From NCBI RefSeq assembly GCF_039851965.1, contig NZ_CP156674.1, positions 2,604,001-2,668,000 on the forward strand: a stretch of DNA of 64,000 nt. The letters are read 5' to 3'. The DNA is from Pseudalkalibacillus hwajinpoensis. Its GTDB lineage: Bacteria; Bacillota; Bacilli; Bacillales; Guptibacillaceae. The notes beneath the pieces were generated by a model. It saw only the letters and a list, made by a program, of their open reading frames with translations, was not told the DNA's origin and ran no database searches. A program made the translations under genes and the position numbers. The number at the start of each line of letters is the position of its first letter. Within the stretch, counting starts at the first letter, position 1. This document shows, in pieces, positions 43,405 through 53,015 of this stretch.

Positions 43405-43442
43405 AAAGCCCCCAAAGGATACACATATCCGACGGGGGCTTT
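43405..43442. terminator. Bidirectional terminator
   Basis: AAAGCCCCC pairs with GGGGGCTTT around a 20-nt loop that can itself pair (GGATA with TATCC). Confidence 0.85.
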
Positions 43443-43444
43443 CC

Positions 43445-44638
43445 TTATCTACTCCTGCTTTTAACCATTTCTATTTCTTCTTTTTGCTTTGTGTATGTAT
43501 ACCCAAGTAGAGCCATTTCGAGGCCGAGTCGTTTCTCTGATTGGATAAAGTTATCACCTAGAATTTCCTCGAGTTTCAGCATGCGATGATACAGAGTTTG
43601 TCTAACGATAAAGAGTTTTTCGGCGGTGTCCTTCTTTGATCCATAATTTTCGAGATAGACCCTGAGAGTTTCCAATAAATCAGTGTTGTTTTCTTTATCA
43701 TAGTGAATGACTTCCCCAAGGTAGTCACGGATTAATTCTTCAAGGCTGTTTGCTCTGTCATCCATTAAGATCAGACGCTCTGGATGGAGGTTTTTATAAA
43801 ATGGTTCTCGCACCTGAAAGGTATGTTGAATGTTGATGGTTTCCTGCGCCCTACGCAAACTTTTTGAAATGTCTGAGACGGAGTTAAAGCTTCCGCCAAA
43901 GCCAATGTTACCGTATAAACTTTTAACTTTTGCTTCCAGTTGTTGAACGACATTGTGAAGACGGCTTTCTCGGGAGGTTCGCGTCCTCTGGTCAATTAAA
44001 ATGAAGAGGAGTGTTTGCTCATCCTGGAAAATAATTGGCTGGAAGCCCTCGTTTAAGAAGAAGGATTTAAAGATGTCCTGTTGATAGGGGATGTTTGAGT
44101 CAAATCCGGTAATTAAACAAACGGTGCCACATGGAGTATGCTCGCTAATGAGATGTTCAAGGTGAGTCACAGCTTCGTTGTCACTTATTACTCCTGCCAT
44201 CCACTTACTAATCCAGCTTTCTTGTTGGGGTGCGAGTCTCGCTTCATTCAGTATTAAGCGGTTGATATCCTGTGAAATATCAATGAATCGAACTTCGCTT
44301 TCGAAAATGATAATAGGGAGACTATGCTGTTCAGCAGTCTCAATAACGTAGTTTGGCACTGTCTTAATGTAATCGCCAATTTCAATACATAGACAAGCCA
44401 CATCTTTCTCAATCAGTTGATTGATGAAGGTGCTGGCGTGTTGGAGATTTGCTCCCCACCCAATTCCAGTCGTAAGCACACATTCTCTTCCATTCAGGAG
44501 GTGCTTCACTTGAGTCAATTCTAGAATATGCGCCCAGGTAATAGGATTTTGAACTCCTCTCGCACCTGCGATGACGCGCGCTTGCTTGAAATGGGGGCGT
44601 CTTAGCATGTCGTCTACGGTAAAGGCGGCGTTTGACAA
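43445..44638 (-). CDS. PucR-family transcriptional regulator
   Basis: The 397-residue protein has the N-terminal PucR sensor domain (about residues 5-125, GARGVQNPITWAHI and CLCIEIGDY), a middle GGDEF-like region, and the C-terminal HTH_30 domain (LLETLRVYLENYGSKKDTAEKLFIVRQTLYHRM). PucR-type proteins activate nitrogen- or amino-acid-catabolism genes upon ligand binding. The start is TTG with GGAGG eight bases upstream. It is divergent from the PanF-type symporter operon and probably controls it; no operator was recognised in the 228 bp between them. Confidence 0.9.
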   Translation of the reverse strand: MSNAAFTVDDMLRRPHFKQARVIAGARGVQNPITWAHILELTQVKHLLNGRECVLTTGIGWGANLQHASTFINQLIEKDVACLCIEIGDYIKTVPNYVIETAEQHSLPIIIFESEVRFIDISQDINRLILNEARLAPQQESWISKWMAGVISDNEAVTHLEHLISEHTPCGTVCLITGFDSNIPYQQDIFKSFFLNEGFQPIIFQDEQTLLFILIDQRTRTSRESRLHNVVQQLEAKVKSLYGNIGFGGSFNSVSDISKSLRRAQETINIQHTFQVREPFYKNLHPERLILMDDRANSLEELIRDYLGEVIHYDKENNTDLLETLRVYLENYGSKKDTAEKLFIVRQTLYHRMLKLEEILGDNFIQSEKRLGLEMALLGYTYTKQKEEIEMVKSRSR

Positions 44639-44866
44639 AGTGTACTCCTCCGATCGATTAATTTTAACGTGAGGTTAAATGACCAGTTGGTATGTTTTCC
44701 GGGATGTCCAATGATCTTCTATTGAAGGGATGTTATTGTTTAATTAATCAATTAATTCAAATATATCTGAAAAAGATGAAGAATGGAAGGGTAGGTCATT
44801 TTTGTTGTGGAGGGAGAGGGTCAGCTGTTTATAATGGAAGGATGTCAAATAAAAAGGGGGAAAAGC

Positions 44867-45151
44867 ATGAAGCAGAATGATAAAGTTTTTGAAGATGATC
44901 CGCGGTATCGGGTAGCGAATAAGGAAGCTTTAATTGGTGTCGGCCTGGTAATATTAAATTTTATTCTATGGTACGGATTTGCATATGGGCTCGGTTCGAA
45001 GCCTGTGGCTGAGTATAGTTATATCTGGGGGCTACCGGCGTGGTTTTTCTATAGCTGTATTCTTACCACAGCCATTATATTGGTCCTCGTAATTCTAGCA
45101 GTTGTATTTTTGTTTAAGGAAGTTCCTTTTGATGAGGAGGATGAGCAATGA
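44867..45151 (+). CDS. YhdT-like (DUF997) small symporter subunit
   Basis: The 94-residue protein has two membrane helices (about residues 20-40 and 55-82) with FGYGLG/FYSCILTTAIILVLVIL-type sequence, and an acidic tail. It fits the YhdT/DUF997 family whose gene precedes panF in E. coli. ATG 44867 follows AAAAGGGGG; an upstream in-frame ATG is rejected. It overlaps the symporter gene by four bases (ATGA), so the two are made together, probably as accessory and transport subunits. Confidence 0.75.
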   Translation: MKQNDKVFEDDPRYRVANKEALIGVGLVILNFILWYGFAYGLGSKPVAEYSYIWGLPAWFFYSCILTTAIILVLVILAVVFLFKEVPFDEEDEQ

Positions 45152-46614
45152 ACTGGCAAGTGGTGCTACCGCTGCTCATTTTCCTTGTAGTCATTTTCTT
45201 AATTGGGTTTTATGCCTCTACTTACTTGAAATCAACATCGAACTTCCTACAAGAATACTTCCTTGGAAGCCGTCAGCTTGGTGGATTTATTCTGGCAATG
45301 ACGATGATTGCTACATATGGAAGTGCCAGTAGTTTTATTGGTGGCCCAGGCGTTGCTTATACGATGGGGCTTGGCTGGGTTTTGCTCTCGATGACACAGC
45401 TTGCAACGGGTTATTTCGTTCTATCAGTTCTGGGGAAGAAATTTGCGATCATGGCGCGGAAAATTCGTGCTGTTACGCTGATTGATTTCTTGAAGGAACG
45501 TTATCAGAGTAAGTGGGTTGTTATTCTATCGGCGATAAGCATTATTATTTTCCTGTTTTCAGCGATGGCTGCTCAGTGGGTTGGTGGAGCAAGGCTAATT
45601 GAATCGCTCACAGGTCTTTCGTACACAGGTGCGTTGTTTATTTTTGCAGTTTCTGTGCTAGTTTACGTTATCATTGGTGGCTTTCGTGCGGTGGCCATTA
45701 CGGATACGGTTCAGGGAATTGTTATGTTCTTCGGCACGCTCATTATCTTGATCGGTACTGTCATTGCAGGCGGGGGAATGGGAAACATTGTGTCTGAGCT
45801 TGCTGCGGAAAATCCAGATTTAATCTCTCCGTTTGGTTCTGATCGCTCACTGACACCTCTTTATGTATCCTCGTTCTGGATTCTTGTAGGTGTTGGAGTC
45901 GTAGGTCTTCCACAGGTTGCTGTTAGAGCGATGTCTTACAAAAGCTCTAAAGGTATGCACAGAGCGCTAATTATCGGTACGGTCGTCGTCGGATTTATTA
46001 TGCTTGGTATGCATTTAACGGGTGTATTCGCTCGAGCAGTTTTGCCGGGTATTGAAGTGGGTGACACCGTCATGCCACGAATTGCAATGGAAGTATTGCC
46101 GGCCTGGCTAGCGGGAATCGTCCTTGCGGCGCCGATGGCCGCGATTATGTCGACGGTTGATTCACTTTTACTTCTGGTCAGTTCAGCGGTTGTAAAAGAT
46201 GTTTATTTAAATTATGTGAAACCAGATGCAAATGATCAAACAATTAAGCGCTTGAGTATCGGTGTGACAACAGTTATCGGGATTCTTGTCTTCGCAATGG
46301 CGATTAATCCTCCAGATTTGCTCATCTGGCTCAATCTGTTCTCCTTCGGTGGATTGGAAGCAGCGTTCATTTGGCCGGTTGTCATGGGGCTCTATTGGAA
46401 AAGAGGAAATGCAAGCGGCGCTATGGCATCAATTCTAACCGGAGTTGGAAGCTACATTCTATTTAATACATTTATGCCGAATGCATTTGGCATGCATACG
46501 GTCGTCCTGCCAGTCCTGGTGTCGTTTGTTGCTTATGTTGGTGTGAGTTTGCTTTCAAGCAGACAGCATGCTGTTGTTCAGGAGAAAGTAATCACGAAAC
46601 TTTGGAGTGCATAA
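45148..46614 (+). CDS. Sodium:solute symporter, PanF-like
   Basis: The 488-residue membrane protein has about thirteen helices. Family sequences of PanF are visible: EYFLGSRQLGGFILAMTMIA near residue 40, SSFIGGPGVAY near 68, and APMAAIMSTVDSLLLLVSSA near 330. PanF takes up pantothenate with sodium, but here the genes downstream are catabolic. A pantothenate-like N-acyl amino acid or another carboxylate is therefore a better guess. It starts within the stop of the YhdT-like gene and is followed closely by an M20 hydrolase. Confidence 0.88.
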   Translation: MNWQVVLPLLIFLVVIFLIGFYASTYLKSTSNFLQEYFLGSRQLGGFILAMTMIATYGSASSFIGGPGVAYTMGLGWVLLSMTQLATGYFVLSVLGKKFAIMARKIRAVTLIDFLKERYQSKWVVILSAISIIIFLFSAMAAQWVGGARLIESLTGLSYTGALFIFAVSVLVYVIIGGFRAVAITDTVQGIVMFFGTLIILIGTVIAGGGMGNIVSELAAENPDLISPFGSDRSLTPLYVSSFWILVGVGVVGLPQVAVRAMSYKSSKGMHRALIIGTVVVGFIMLGMHLTGVFARAVLPGIEVGDTVMPRIAMEVLPAWLAGIVLAAPMAAIMSTVDSLLLLVSSAVVKDVYLNYVKPDANDQTIKRLSIGVTTVIGILVFAMAINPPDLLIWLNLFSFGGLEAAFIWPVVMGLYWKRGNASGAMASILTGVGSYILFNTFMPNAFGMHTVVLPVLVSFVAYVGVSLLSSRQHAVVQEKVITKLWSA

Positions 46615-46626
46615 GGAGTGAGACGG

Positions 46627-47844
46627 ATGATTTTAGTCGATCAGAAACAGCGTGTTCTGCGTGATAGTAAAGAGGTTGTTGCGCTAACTCAAGAGCTTGT
46701 TCGAATCCCGAGTGTGTATCGACCTGACACGAAGGATGGAAACGAACAGCGTGTGGCAGAATATGTCGCTGATTATATGAAGCAAATGGGTCTTGAAGTG
46801 CATATAGAGGAAGTTGAACCAGGTCGTCCGAATGTAATTGGCATTCTCGACACGGGGCGCCCTGGGAAAACATTGTTATTTGAAGGGCATACGGATGTCG
46901 TGACGGAGGGCGATCGTTCACTCTGGACATATGATCCATTCGGAGCAGAGATTGTTGATGGTCGAATGTTTGGAAGAGGAACGAATGATACAAAGGGAAA
47001 TCTGGCCTGCGCGATTACAGCGATTCATTCGCTCATACAGGATCGTGAAACGTTTGGTGGCAAAATCATCATGTGTGTGCCATGTGATGAAGAAGGCATG
47101 ATGATCGGGATTAAACATTTTATAGAACGGGGTTGGGCAAAAGATGTGGATGGCGCAATCATTTGTGAACCCGAAGAAAATCAGATCTGTGTGTCACAAA
47201 AAGGTGCAATGAGAATAAAGGTTCAGGCTTACGGTAAACAGGCACATGGTGCAATGCCACTTAGCGGAGTGAACCCTAATACACGAATGGCAAAAATTAT
47301 TGTGGAACTTGATGCGCTTGAACAGCTCGAGAAGGAGCGTGTAGGCAAGCATGATGAACTTGGGTGGCCAAGTATAACCCCGACAATTCTAATGGCTCCA
47401 ACTGCAGGGGAGCCACAGATCAATGTAGTACCTGATCAATGTATGACAACGCTCGATATTCGGACGGTTCCAGGTCAGGATCATGAGGTTCTGAAACAGG
47501 AAATACAAGCTATTCTTAATCGATTGGCAGAGAAAGATCCAGATTTCAAAGCAGATTTTGAAGTCATTGAGGATCGACCTTGGACAAGCACGGATCGAGA
47601 TGAACCAGTCGTAAAAGCTGTCGCAACTGCGTATGAGAATGTAACCGGAAAGAAGCCAGTCTACAACGGAGTACCGGGAGCGACGGATGGAACATTTTTA
47701 CACCTAGCTGGCGTTCCTATTATAACCACGGGTGCAGGAGATCGAGAGGTTCCGCACCAAACTGATGAGTACGTTGATATTGCAGATCTTGTGGAAACAA
47801 CGCAGTTGTATCGTGAAGCTGCGCTAGAATTCTTGAGGAAGTAG
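46627..47844 (+). CDS. M20 family metallohydrolase (ArgE/DapE type)
   Basis: This enzyme of about 405 residues has the di-zinc motifs of M20 deacylases: EGHTDVVTEGD near residue 78, GRGTNDTKGNLA near 113 and PCDEEGMM near 150. A dimerisation domain (KVQAYGKQAHGAMPLSGVNP) is inserted between the halves. It would hydrolyse an N-acyl amino acid or similar amide in the cytoplasm. ATG 46627 has AAGGAG eight bases upstream. Coming directly after a PanF-like importer, it could hydrolyse the imported amide, for instance pantothenate to pantoate and beta-alanine. That specific reaction is inference. Confidence 0.88.
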   Translation: MILVDQKQRVLRDSKEVVALTQELVRIPSVYRPDTKDGNEQRVAEYVADYMKQMGLEVHIEEVEPGRPNVIGILDTGRPGKTLLFEGHTDVVTEGDRSLWTYDPFGAEIVDGRMFGRGTNDTKGNLACAITAIHSLIQDRETFGGKIIMCVPCDEEGMMIGIKHFIERGWAKDVDGAIICEPEENQICVSQKGAMRIKVQAYGKQAHGAMPLSGVNPNTRMAKIIVELDALEQLEKERVGKHDELGWPSITPTILMAPTAGEPQINVVPDQCMTTLDIRTVPGQDHEVLKQEIQAILNRLAEKDPDFKADFEVIEDRPWTSTDRDEPVVKAVATAYENVTGKKPVYNGVPGATDGTFLHLAGVPIITTGAGDREVPHQTDEYVDIADLVETTQLYREAALEFLRK

Positions 47845-47853
47845 GGAAGCCTG

Positions 47854-48912
47854 ATGAAACTAGCGATCATTTCAGGAGACGGAATTGGACCGGAAGTAAT
47901 GAATGAAGCGGTAAAAGTATTGAATACTCTCTCGCACCTTGATTCAAGCTTTTCCCTTCAATTCGAGGAGCTTCCGTGGAGCAGTAATTATTACATGGAA
48001 GTAGGAAGAATGATGCCTGAGGATGCGCTCGATCAACTTAAAGCGTTTGATGCCATTTTATTCGGCGCAATTGGTGATGCACGTGTTCCGGATGACATCA
48101 CGATCTGGGATTTGATCATGCCGATTCGTAAAGAATTCCAGCAGTATGTAAATGTGCGGCCAGTTAAGCAGCTAAAAGGGGTGAAAGCGCCTCTTATCAC
48201 GAAGTCACCAATCGATTTCGTTGTTTTTCGTGAAAATGCTGAGGGTGAATACTCCAATATGGGGGGACGGATGTATCACGGGACAAATCAAGAAATGGCA
48301 GTTCAAACAACAGTGATGACGAAGGAGGGCATACGCCGCCTCGCGGAATATGGTTTTCAATATGCAAAGAATCACGGTAAGAAAAAGGTGACGAGCGCTA
48401 CGAAGTCGAATGCGATCATCCACACGATGAAGCTCTGGGACGATGTTGTGAGTGAAGTCCATCAGAGGCATTCTGGCATTGCTCTTGAAAGCATGTATAT
48501 TGACGCGCTTGCCGCTTATTTCATCAACCGCCCTGAATCGTTCGAAGTGGTGATTGCATCCAATTTATTTGGAGATATTCTAACAGATCTTGGAGCTGGA
48601 ATTGTTGGCGGTCTCGGGCTTTCACCATCAGCGAATCTAAATCCTGAAGGTGCGTTTCCATCAATGTTCGAGCCGATTCACGGCTCTGCGCCAGATATTT
48701 CAGGAAAAGGGATTGCGAACCCGATTGCTCAAATTTGGTCTGCAGCACTATTACTTGAGCATAACGGGCGACCTGATTTAGGCGAAATCATTTTGCAATC
48801 CATTGAAAAAGTACTTGTAGAGGCAGAGTTTCTGACCCCAGATCTGGGTGGAAAATCGCAAACAGCTGTACTCGGTGATGCGATTATTCGAGCGATTCAT
48901 GAACAGGCATAA
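47854..48912 (+). CDS. Isocitrate/isopropylmalate-type dehydrogenase (tartrate/D-malate branch)
   Basis: The 352-residue beta-decarboxylating dehydrogenase has GDGIGPEV at residues 8-15, NVRPVKQLKG near 100, and NLFGDILTDLGAGIVGGLGLSPSAN split over about 230-255. The ITIWDLIMPIRKEF segment and lack of a leu operon point to the tartrate dehydrogenase/D-malate dehydrogenase (TtuC/DmlA) branch rather than LeuB. It oxidises a 2-hydroxyacid, with loss of CO2 where a beta-carboxyl is present. It starts nine bases after the M20 gene. Confidence 0.87.
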   Translation: MKLAIISGDGIGPEVMNEAVKVLNTLSHLDSSFSLQFEELPWSSNYYMEVGRMMPEDALDQLKAFDAILFGAIGDARVPDDITIWDLIMPIRKEFQQYVNVRPVKQLKGVKAPLITKSPIDFVVFRENAEGEYSNMGGRMYHGTNQEMAVQTTVMTKEGIRRLAEYGFQYAKNHGKKKVTSATKSNAIIHTMKLWDDVVSEVHQRHSGIALESMYIDALAAYFINRPESFEVVIASNLFGDILTDLGAGIVGGLGLSPSANLNPEGAFPSMFEPIHGSAPDISGKGIANPIAQIWSAALLLEHNGRPDLGEIILQSIEKVLVEAEFLTPDLGGKSQTAVLGDAIIRAIHEQA

Positions 48913-48926
48913 GGGAGGTTGAGAGA

Positions 48927-49670
48927 ATGCGGTTGAAAGAGAAAACTGTGGTCGTAACGGGTGCTGCTGGTGGAATGGGAAGTGCTACGGTGCGAAGGCT
49001 TTTAGAAGAAGGTGCTAATGTCCTCGCGACGGATCTTCACGACAACATGTACAAAGATGGGGCTATGGAAGGATCTCTTCATCTTGTTGAAGCAGACCTG
49101 ACGGATGAGAATCAGGTGAAAGAAGTGGTGGATGCTGCGATTGAAGTGTTCGGTGGAATCGATTGTCTTGTGAACGTCGCTGGTATGGCGCAGCCTGCGA
49201 GACCTGTTGAAGACATTCCGACGTCATTCTGGGAGAAGATCATGACGGTGAATACAACATCTGTGTTTTATACATGTCGCGAAGTAGCACCTCTTATGAA
49301 GAAACAGGGAAGCGGTGTGATCATCAATGTAGCTTCGATTGCTGCAGAACGTGCTCGTCCTGGATTAAGTGCTTATATTGCGTCAAAAGGAGCGGTAGTT
49401 TCTTTTACAAAAGCGCTCGCCATTGAGCTCGCTTGTGATGGGATTCGTGTAAATGCGATTAATCCAGGTCCATCTGATACGGGCATGCTGGGGGAATTTA
49501 CAGGTGCGGTTGTAGATGCTTCTAAGCGGGATGAGTTCAAGGAATCGGTGCCGCTAGGAGAACTTGTTGAACCGATCGATATAGCGAATGCCGTCGTTTT
49601 TCTTTGTTCAGATGAATCTAGGATGACAACAGGTGCTGTTTTTAATATTGATGGAGGGCGCGGGCTTTAA
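48927..49670 (+). CDS. SDR-family oxidoreductase
   Basis: The 247-residue classical short-chain dehydrogenase has TGAAGGMGSA near residue 12, NVAG near 90, catalytic Ser in INVASIA near 140 and YIASKG (YxxxK) near 153. It interconverts an alcohol and a ketone or aldehyde with NAD(P). GGGAGG precedes the ATG, 14 bp behind the dehydrogenase gene, so it is in the same operon. Confidence 0.9.
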   Translation: MRLKEKTVVVTGAAGGMGSATVRRLLEEGANVLATDLHDNMYKDGAMEGSLHLVEADLTDENQVKEVVDAAIEVFGGIDCLVNVAGMAQPARPVEDIPTSFWEKIMTVNTTSVFYTCREVAPLMKKQGSGVIINVASIAAERARPGLSAYIASKGAVVSFTKALAIELACDGIRVNAINPGPSDTGMLGEFTGAVVDASKRDEFKESVPLGELVEPIDIANAVVFLCSDESRMTTGAVFNIDGGRGL

Positions 49671-49694
49671 GAAGGTTGGAAAGGCGGGGAGTAA

Positions 49695-51140
49695 GTGAAG
49701 ATACTTCGAAACTATGTGAATGGAAAATGGATAGATGCGTCAGGTGGAGAACGGATTAACGTGTACTCTCCTTCAAGCGGAGAGCGAATCGCTTTTTCCC
49801 CGAGGAGTCATGATGAAGATGTAGACCTGGCTGTAAATGCCGCTTCAGAAGCTTTCGAGGGGAAAGAATGGCAGGCGTTTAAGCCACATGAACGTGGTGC
49901 ATTATTGTTTGAAATGGCTGGTATAATTCGTGCTTCAGCAGATGAACTCGCAAACCTTGAAACGCTTGATACGGGGAAGCCCATTTCACAGGCGCGTTCT
50001 GATGTGGAAGCGGCTGCTCGCTACTTTGAGTATTATGCAGGTGCGGCGGATAAAGTTTTGGGTGAAACGATTCCAGTGGAGCCGGGAATTCTTGACTATA
50101 CGATGCGTGAGCCAGTTGGTGTAACAGCGCACATTATTCCATGGAATTATCCAATTCAAGTGGCGTCGCGGAGCTGTGCAGCAGCGATTGCAACTGGGAA
50201 TACGGTTGTCATGAAGCCTGCGGAGAACACTCCGCTGACAGCGGTGAAGCTTGCTGAGATGTTCGAGCAGACGTCCCTACCTCCCGGTGTGTTTAACCTT
50301 GTTATGGGATATGGGGCAGAGGCTGGAGCTGCTTTATCAGCGCATCCAACTGTTAACCATATCACGTTTACAGGGTCGGTTGAGACGGGTTCTGCAGTTA
50401 TGATGGCAGCTGCTCGTAATATCGTCCCGGTCACGCTAGAGCTTGGTGGTAAATCTCCTAATCTCGTCTTTGCTGATTGTGATCAAGAGCTTGCAGCAGA
50501 TTGGGTCGTAAAATCGATCCTGCAAAATGCGGGACAGACATGTTCAGCTGGTTCTAGATTGCTGGTGGAAGCCTCAGTGAAGGATGTTTTCTTGAAGAAG
50601 GTGCTTAAACGAATGGAAAAGGCTGTCATTGGACCAGGGGAGAGGGACCCTGACATTGGTCCAATCCTTAACGGAAAACAGTTTGAACGGATAGAAGAGT
50701 TTATGAAAGCGGTACATGACGAGGGTGGATCGTTTCTATTAGGAGGAGCTCGTAAGCCTGTTGAAGGATATGAAGGTGGCTACTATTTTCAGCCGACAGT
50801 CATTGATGGATTGGGTCCTGCGAGTAAAGTAGCGAGGGAAGAAGTGTTTGGACCTGTGCTTTCTGTTTTCTCGTTCGAAACAGAAGAAGAAGCCATTCGA
50901 ATGGCGAACAGTACTGAGTATGGACTTGTTACTGGAATCTGGACTAAGGATATTGCGAGAGCTCATAAGGTCGCAGAAAAGGTAAAGGCCGGGCAAATCT
51001 TTATTAATAATTACGGAGCGGGCGGTGGCATACAGATGCCATTCGGTGGATATAAAAAGAGCGGATTTGGTAGGGAAAAGGGGCTAGAAGCGCTCCGAAA
51101 TTATACGCAGTTAAAGAATGTTGCAGTAAGGGTTTATTAG
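49695..51140 (+). CDS. Aldehyde dehydrogenase
   Basis: The 481-residue ALDH starts at GTG with GGCGGGGAG upstream. It has IPWNYPIQVASR near residue 150, LELGGKSPNLVFADCD near 253, and the nucleophile in NAGQTCSAGSR near 287. Together with the SDR it could oxidise an alcohol to an acid via the aldehyde. It ends the PucR-linked operon; a REP-like copy follows. Confidence 0.9.
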   Translation: MKILRNYVNGKWIDASGGERINVYSPSSGERIAFSPRSHDEDVDLAVNAASEAFEGKEWQAFKPHERGALLFEMAGIIRASADELANLETLDTGKPISQARSDVEAAARYFEYYAGAADKVLGETIPVEPGILDYTMREPVGVTAHIIPWNYPIQVASRSCAAAIATGNTVVMKPAENTPLTAVKLAEMFEQTSLPPGVFNLVMGYGAEAGAALSAHPTVNHITFTGSVETGSAVMMAAARNIVPVTLELGGKSPNLVFADCDQELAADWVVKSILQNAGQTCSAGSRLLVEASVKDVFLKKVLKRMEKAVIGPGERDPDIGPILNGKQFERIEEFMKAVHDEGGSFLLGGARKPVEGYEGGYYFQPTVIDGLGPASKVAREEVFGPVLSVFSFETEEEAIRMANSTEYGLVTGIWTKDIARAHKVAEKVKAGQIFINNYGAGGGIQMPFGGYKKSGFGREKGLEALRNYTQLKNVAVRVY

Positions 51141-51152
51141 GACCTGCTTATT

Positions 51153-51202
51153 AGTGCCTGTCACTACCCGTCACTACCCGATTTGTGTAAGTATTTATCG
51201 AT
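51153..51202 (+). repeat. REP-like palindrome, copy k (right arm duplicated)
   Basis: AGTGCCTGTCACTACCCG is followed by a second TCACTACCCG and, 15 nt later, by TATCGAT. The rest of the 300-bp gap to 51440 shows no other feature. Confidence 0.8.
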
Positions 51203-51440
51203 ATTTGTAAGTGGGATGTTGGAGAGTATTTTAACTTTTTAAAGTTCCTAAATATGCATCATTTTCTCTACACAAACTATTATGATTCGACCAAATCGGT
51301 GTTCATTAGCTCATTTTCGAATAGGTGAAAAGTCCGGTTTATGGAGTGGCATCACGCAAAGGGGCGAAGCGTTCAATTTACTAAACATTCCAAAAGTGGA
51401 ATAATCATACTGATGATAGATCTATTAAGGAGGAATTTGA

Positions 51441-52814
51441 TTGTATAAGAAACCGCTTACTTATGCACTGGCAACAGGACTGGTTCTTAGTCCGATGTCG
51501 CTCCCAGTTGATGCAGCAAAACCTGCTCCTAATGAACAAGCTGACCATGCGTTTGATAACAAAGTAATTAAGAAAATAAGTGCTGACAACATGTATAACA
51601 CTATTGCCCTTTTATCGAAACAACCTCGTGCAGCAGGAACGGAAGGTGAGTATAAAGCCGTCCAATACATAAAAAGTGAGTTTGAGCGTTATGGCTATGA
51701 GACGGAATTACAGCCGTTCACCATTCAAGAGTGGGATGGTGGTTCGGCAGCAGTTTCCTTTAATGGGGATGCATTCACGGGTGATGTTCATACGTTCAAT
51801 GGATCGATCAACGGTAGTGCAACGGGTTCACTCGTTTATGTGGGTCTTGCTTCTGCTGATGAAGTTGGTGATGAAGTCGCAGGTAAGATTGCATTAATCG
51901 AACGTGGTTCTTTCAGTTTTTATGAGAAGATCCAGAACGTCTATGATAAAGGTGCTATTGGTGTCATCATGTTTAACGGTGAAGGACAATCTGGAAATGC
52001 TTTTGGCTACGCTTATGAGGGGCAGGACATTCCGACCGTGGCTATTACAAGGGAAGCAGGACTCAGTCTAGTGGAGCAGCTTACAAATGGAAGTGTTCAA
52101 GCAAGTGTGAACGTAGAAAATGCCGGACCGATTGATAAAACTTCTTATAACGTGATTGCGAAGAAAGAACCGCATCCGAATAAAGATAACGGTCAAATTA
52201 TCACTGTTGGTGCGCATCATGATTCAGTTCCAAATGGACCTGGGGCAAACGATGATGCATCAGGAGTTGCTGCGACGCTTGAATTAGCAAGGATTATGGC
52301 GAAAACACCGACGGATACTGAGCTTCGATTTGTAACATTTGGTGCGGAGGAGAAGGGATTAGTCGGTTCCTATCATTATGCTGATACTTTAACAGATGAA
52401 GAAGTCGAGAACATGGTTGCTCATTTTCAAATGGATATGGTAGGAAGTCGTGATGCAGGAGAGTTGATTATGTTTACCCCTGATGGAAATAAAAACCTCG
52501 TAACTGACCTTGGTGCTTCAGCAGGAGCAAGAATTTCAGGTGCCGTCGATTATGGCGAGCTCGGGCGAAGTGATCATGTTCCTTTCTTTCTAAAGGGAAT
52601 CCCAGCTGCTCTGTTCATCCATGCACCTCTAGAACCGTGGTACCATTCTCCAGAAGATACTCTTGATAAAATAAGCAAAGAGAAACTCCAGAATGTAGCG
52701 GAGATTGTAGGGTCAGCTGTTTACCAGGTTGCAAGACCCGATACACCTGCTCTAGAGAATGCGCGGGTTGCGCCGAATCCAGCAGACTATGATTTTGATG
52801 ATCGTCCGTTGTAA
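51441..52814 (+). CDS. Secreted M28 aminopeptidase with PA domain
   Basis: The 457-residue protein starts at TTG with AAGGAGG upstream and has a signal peptide (about residues 5-25). A protease-associated (PA) domain is inserted at about 125-225. The M28 zinc motifs are GAHHDSVPNGPGANDDASG near 258, FGAEEKGLVGS near 300, MDMVGSRD near 332 and DHVPFF near 378. It removes N-terminal amino acids from peptides outside the cell. Size and domain order match Bacillus and Streptomyces secreted aminopeptidases. Together with the peptide symporter at 35665 it suggests growth on protein. Confidence 0.93.
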   Translation: MYKKPLTYALATGLVLSPMSLPVDAAKPAPNEQADHAFDNKVIKKISADNMYNTIALLSKQPRAAGTEGEYKAVQYIKSEFERYGYETELQPFTIQEWDGGSAAVSFNGDAFTGDVHTFNGSINGSATGSLVYVGLASADEVGDEVAGKIALIERGSFSFYEKIQNVYDKGAIGVIMFNGEGQSGNAFGYAYEGQDIPTVAITREAGLSLVEQLTNGSVQASVNVENAGPIDKTSYNVIAKKEPHPNKDNGQIITVGAHHDSVPNGPGANDDASGVAATLELARIMAKTPTDTELRFVTFGAEEKGLVGSYHYADTLTDEEVENMVAHFQMDMVGSRDAGELIMFTPDGNKNLVTDLGASAGARISGAVDYGELGRSDHVPFFLKGIPAALFIHAPLEPWYHSPEDTLDKISKEKLQNVAEIVGSAVYQVARPDTPALENARVAPNPADYDFDDRPL

Positions 52815-52816
52815 TA

Positions 52817-52866
52817 GAAAAGGGCTTAATGAGATGGCAAGAACCTTCTCATTAAGCCCTTTTTTG
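52817..52866 (+). terminator. Rho-independent terminator
   Basis: AAAAGGGCTTAATGAGA pairs with TCTCATTAAGCCCTTTT, followed by more Ts. Confidence 0.93.
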
Positions 52867-52967
52867 TGATGTGAAATGGTTGTTGGAGGTTTTGAGACCA
52901 ACATAGGTAAATGGTCTATCCAATCAAGCTAGAAGTCTGTGTTAAGATGATAGGTATCAGCTGCAAT

Positions 52968-52977
52968 GCAGGGTGGG
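52968..52977 (+). promoter_or_regulatory. 5' leader segment able to pair with the toxin mRNA 3' end
   Basis: GCAGGGTGGG is exactly complementary to CCCACCCTGC at 53109-53118, right after the toxin stop codon. Such 5'-3' pairing keeps type I toxin mRNAs untranslated until processed. The role here is inferred. Confidence 0.55.
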
Positions 52978-53015
52978 CGGCGGTACCCCGTTGATGAAAG
53001 GGGGTGCTGCCTATA

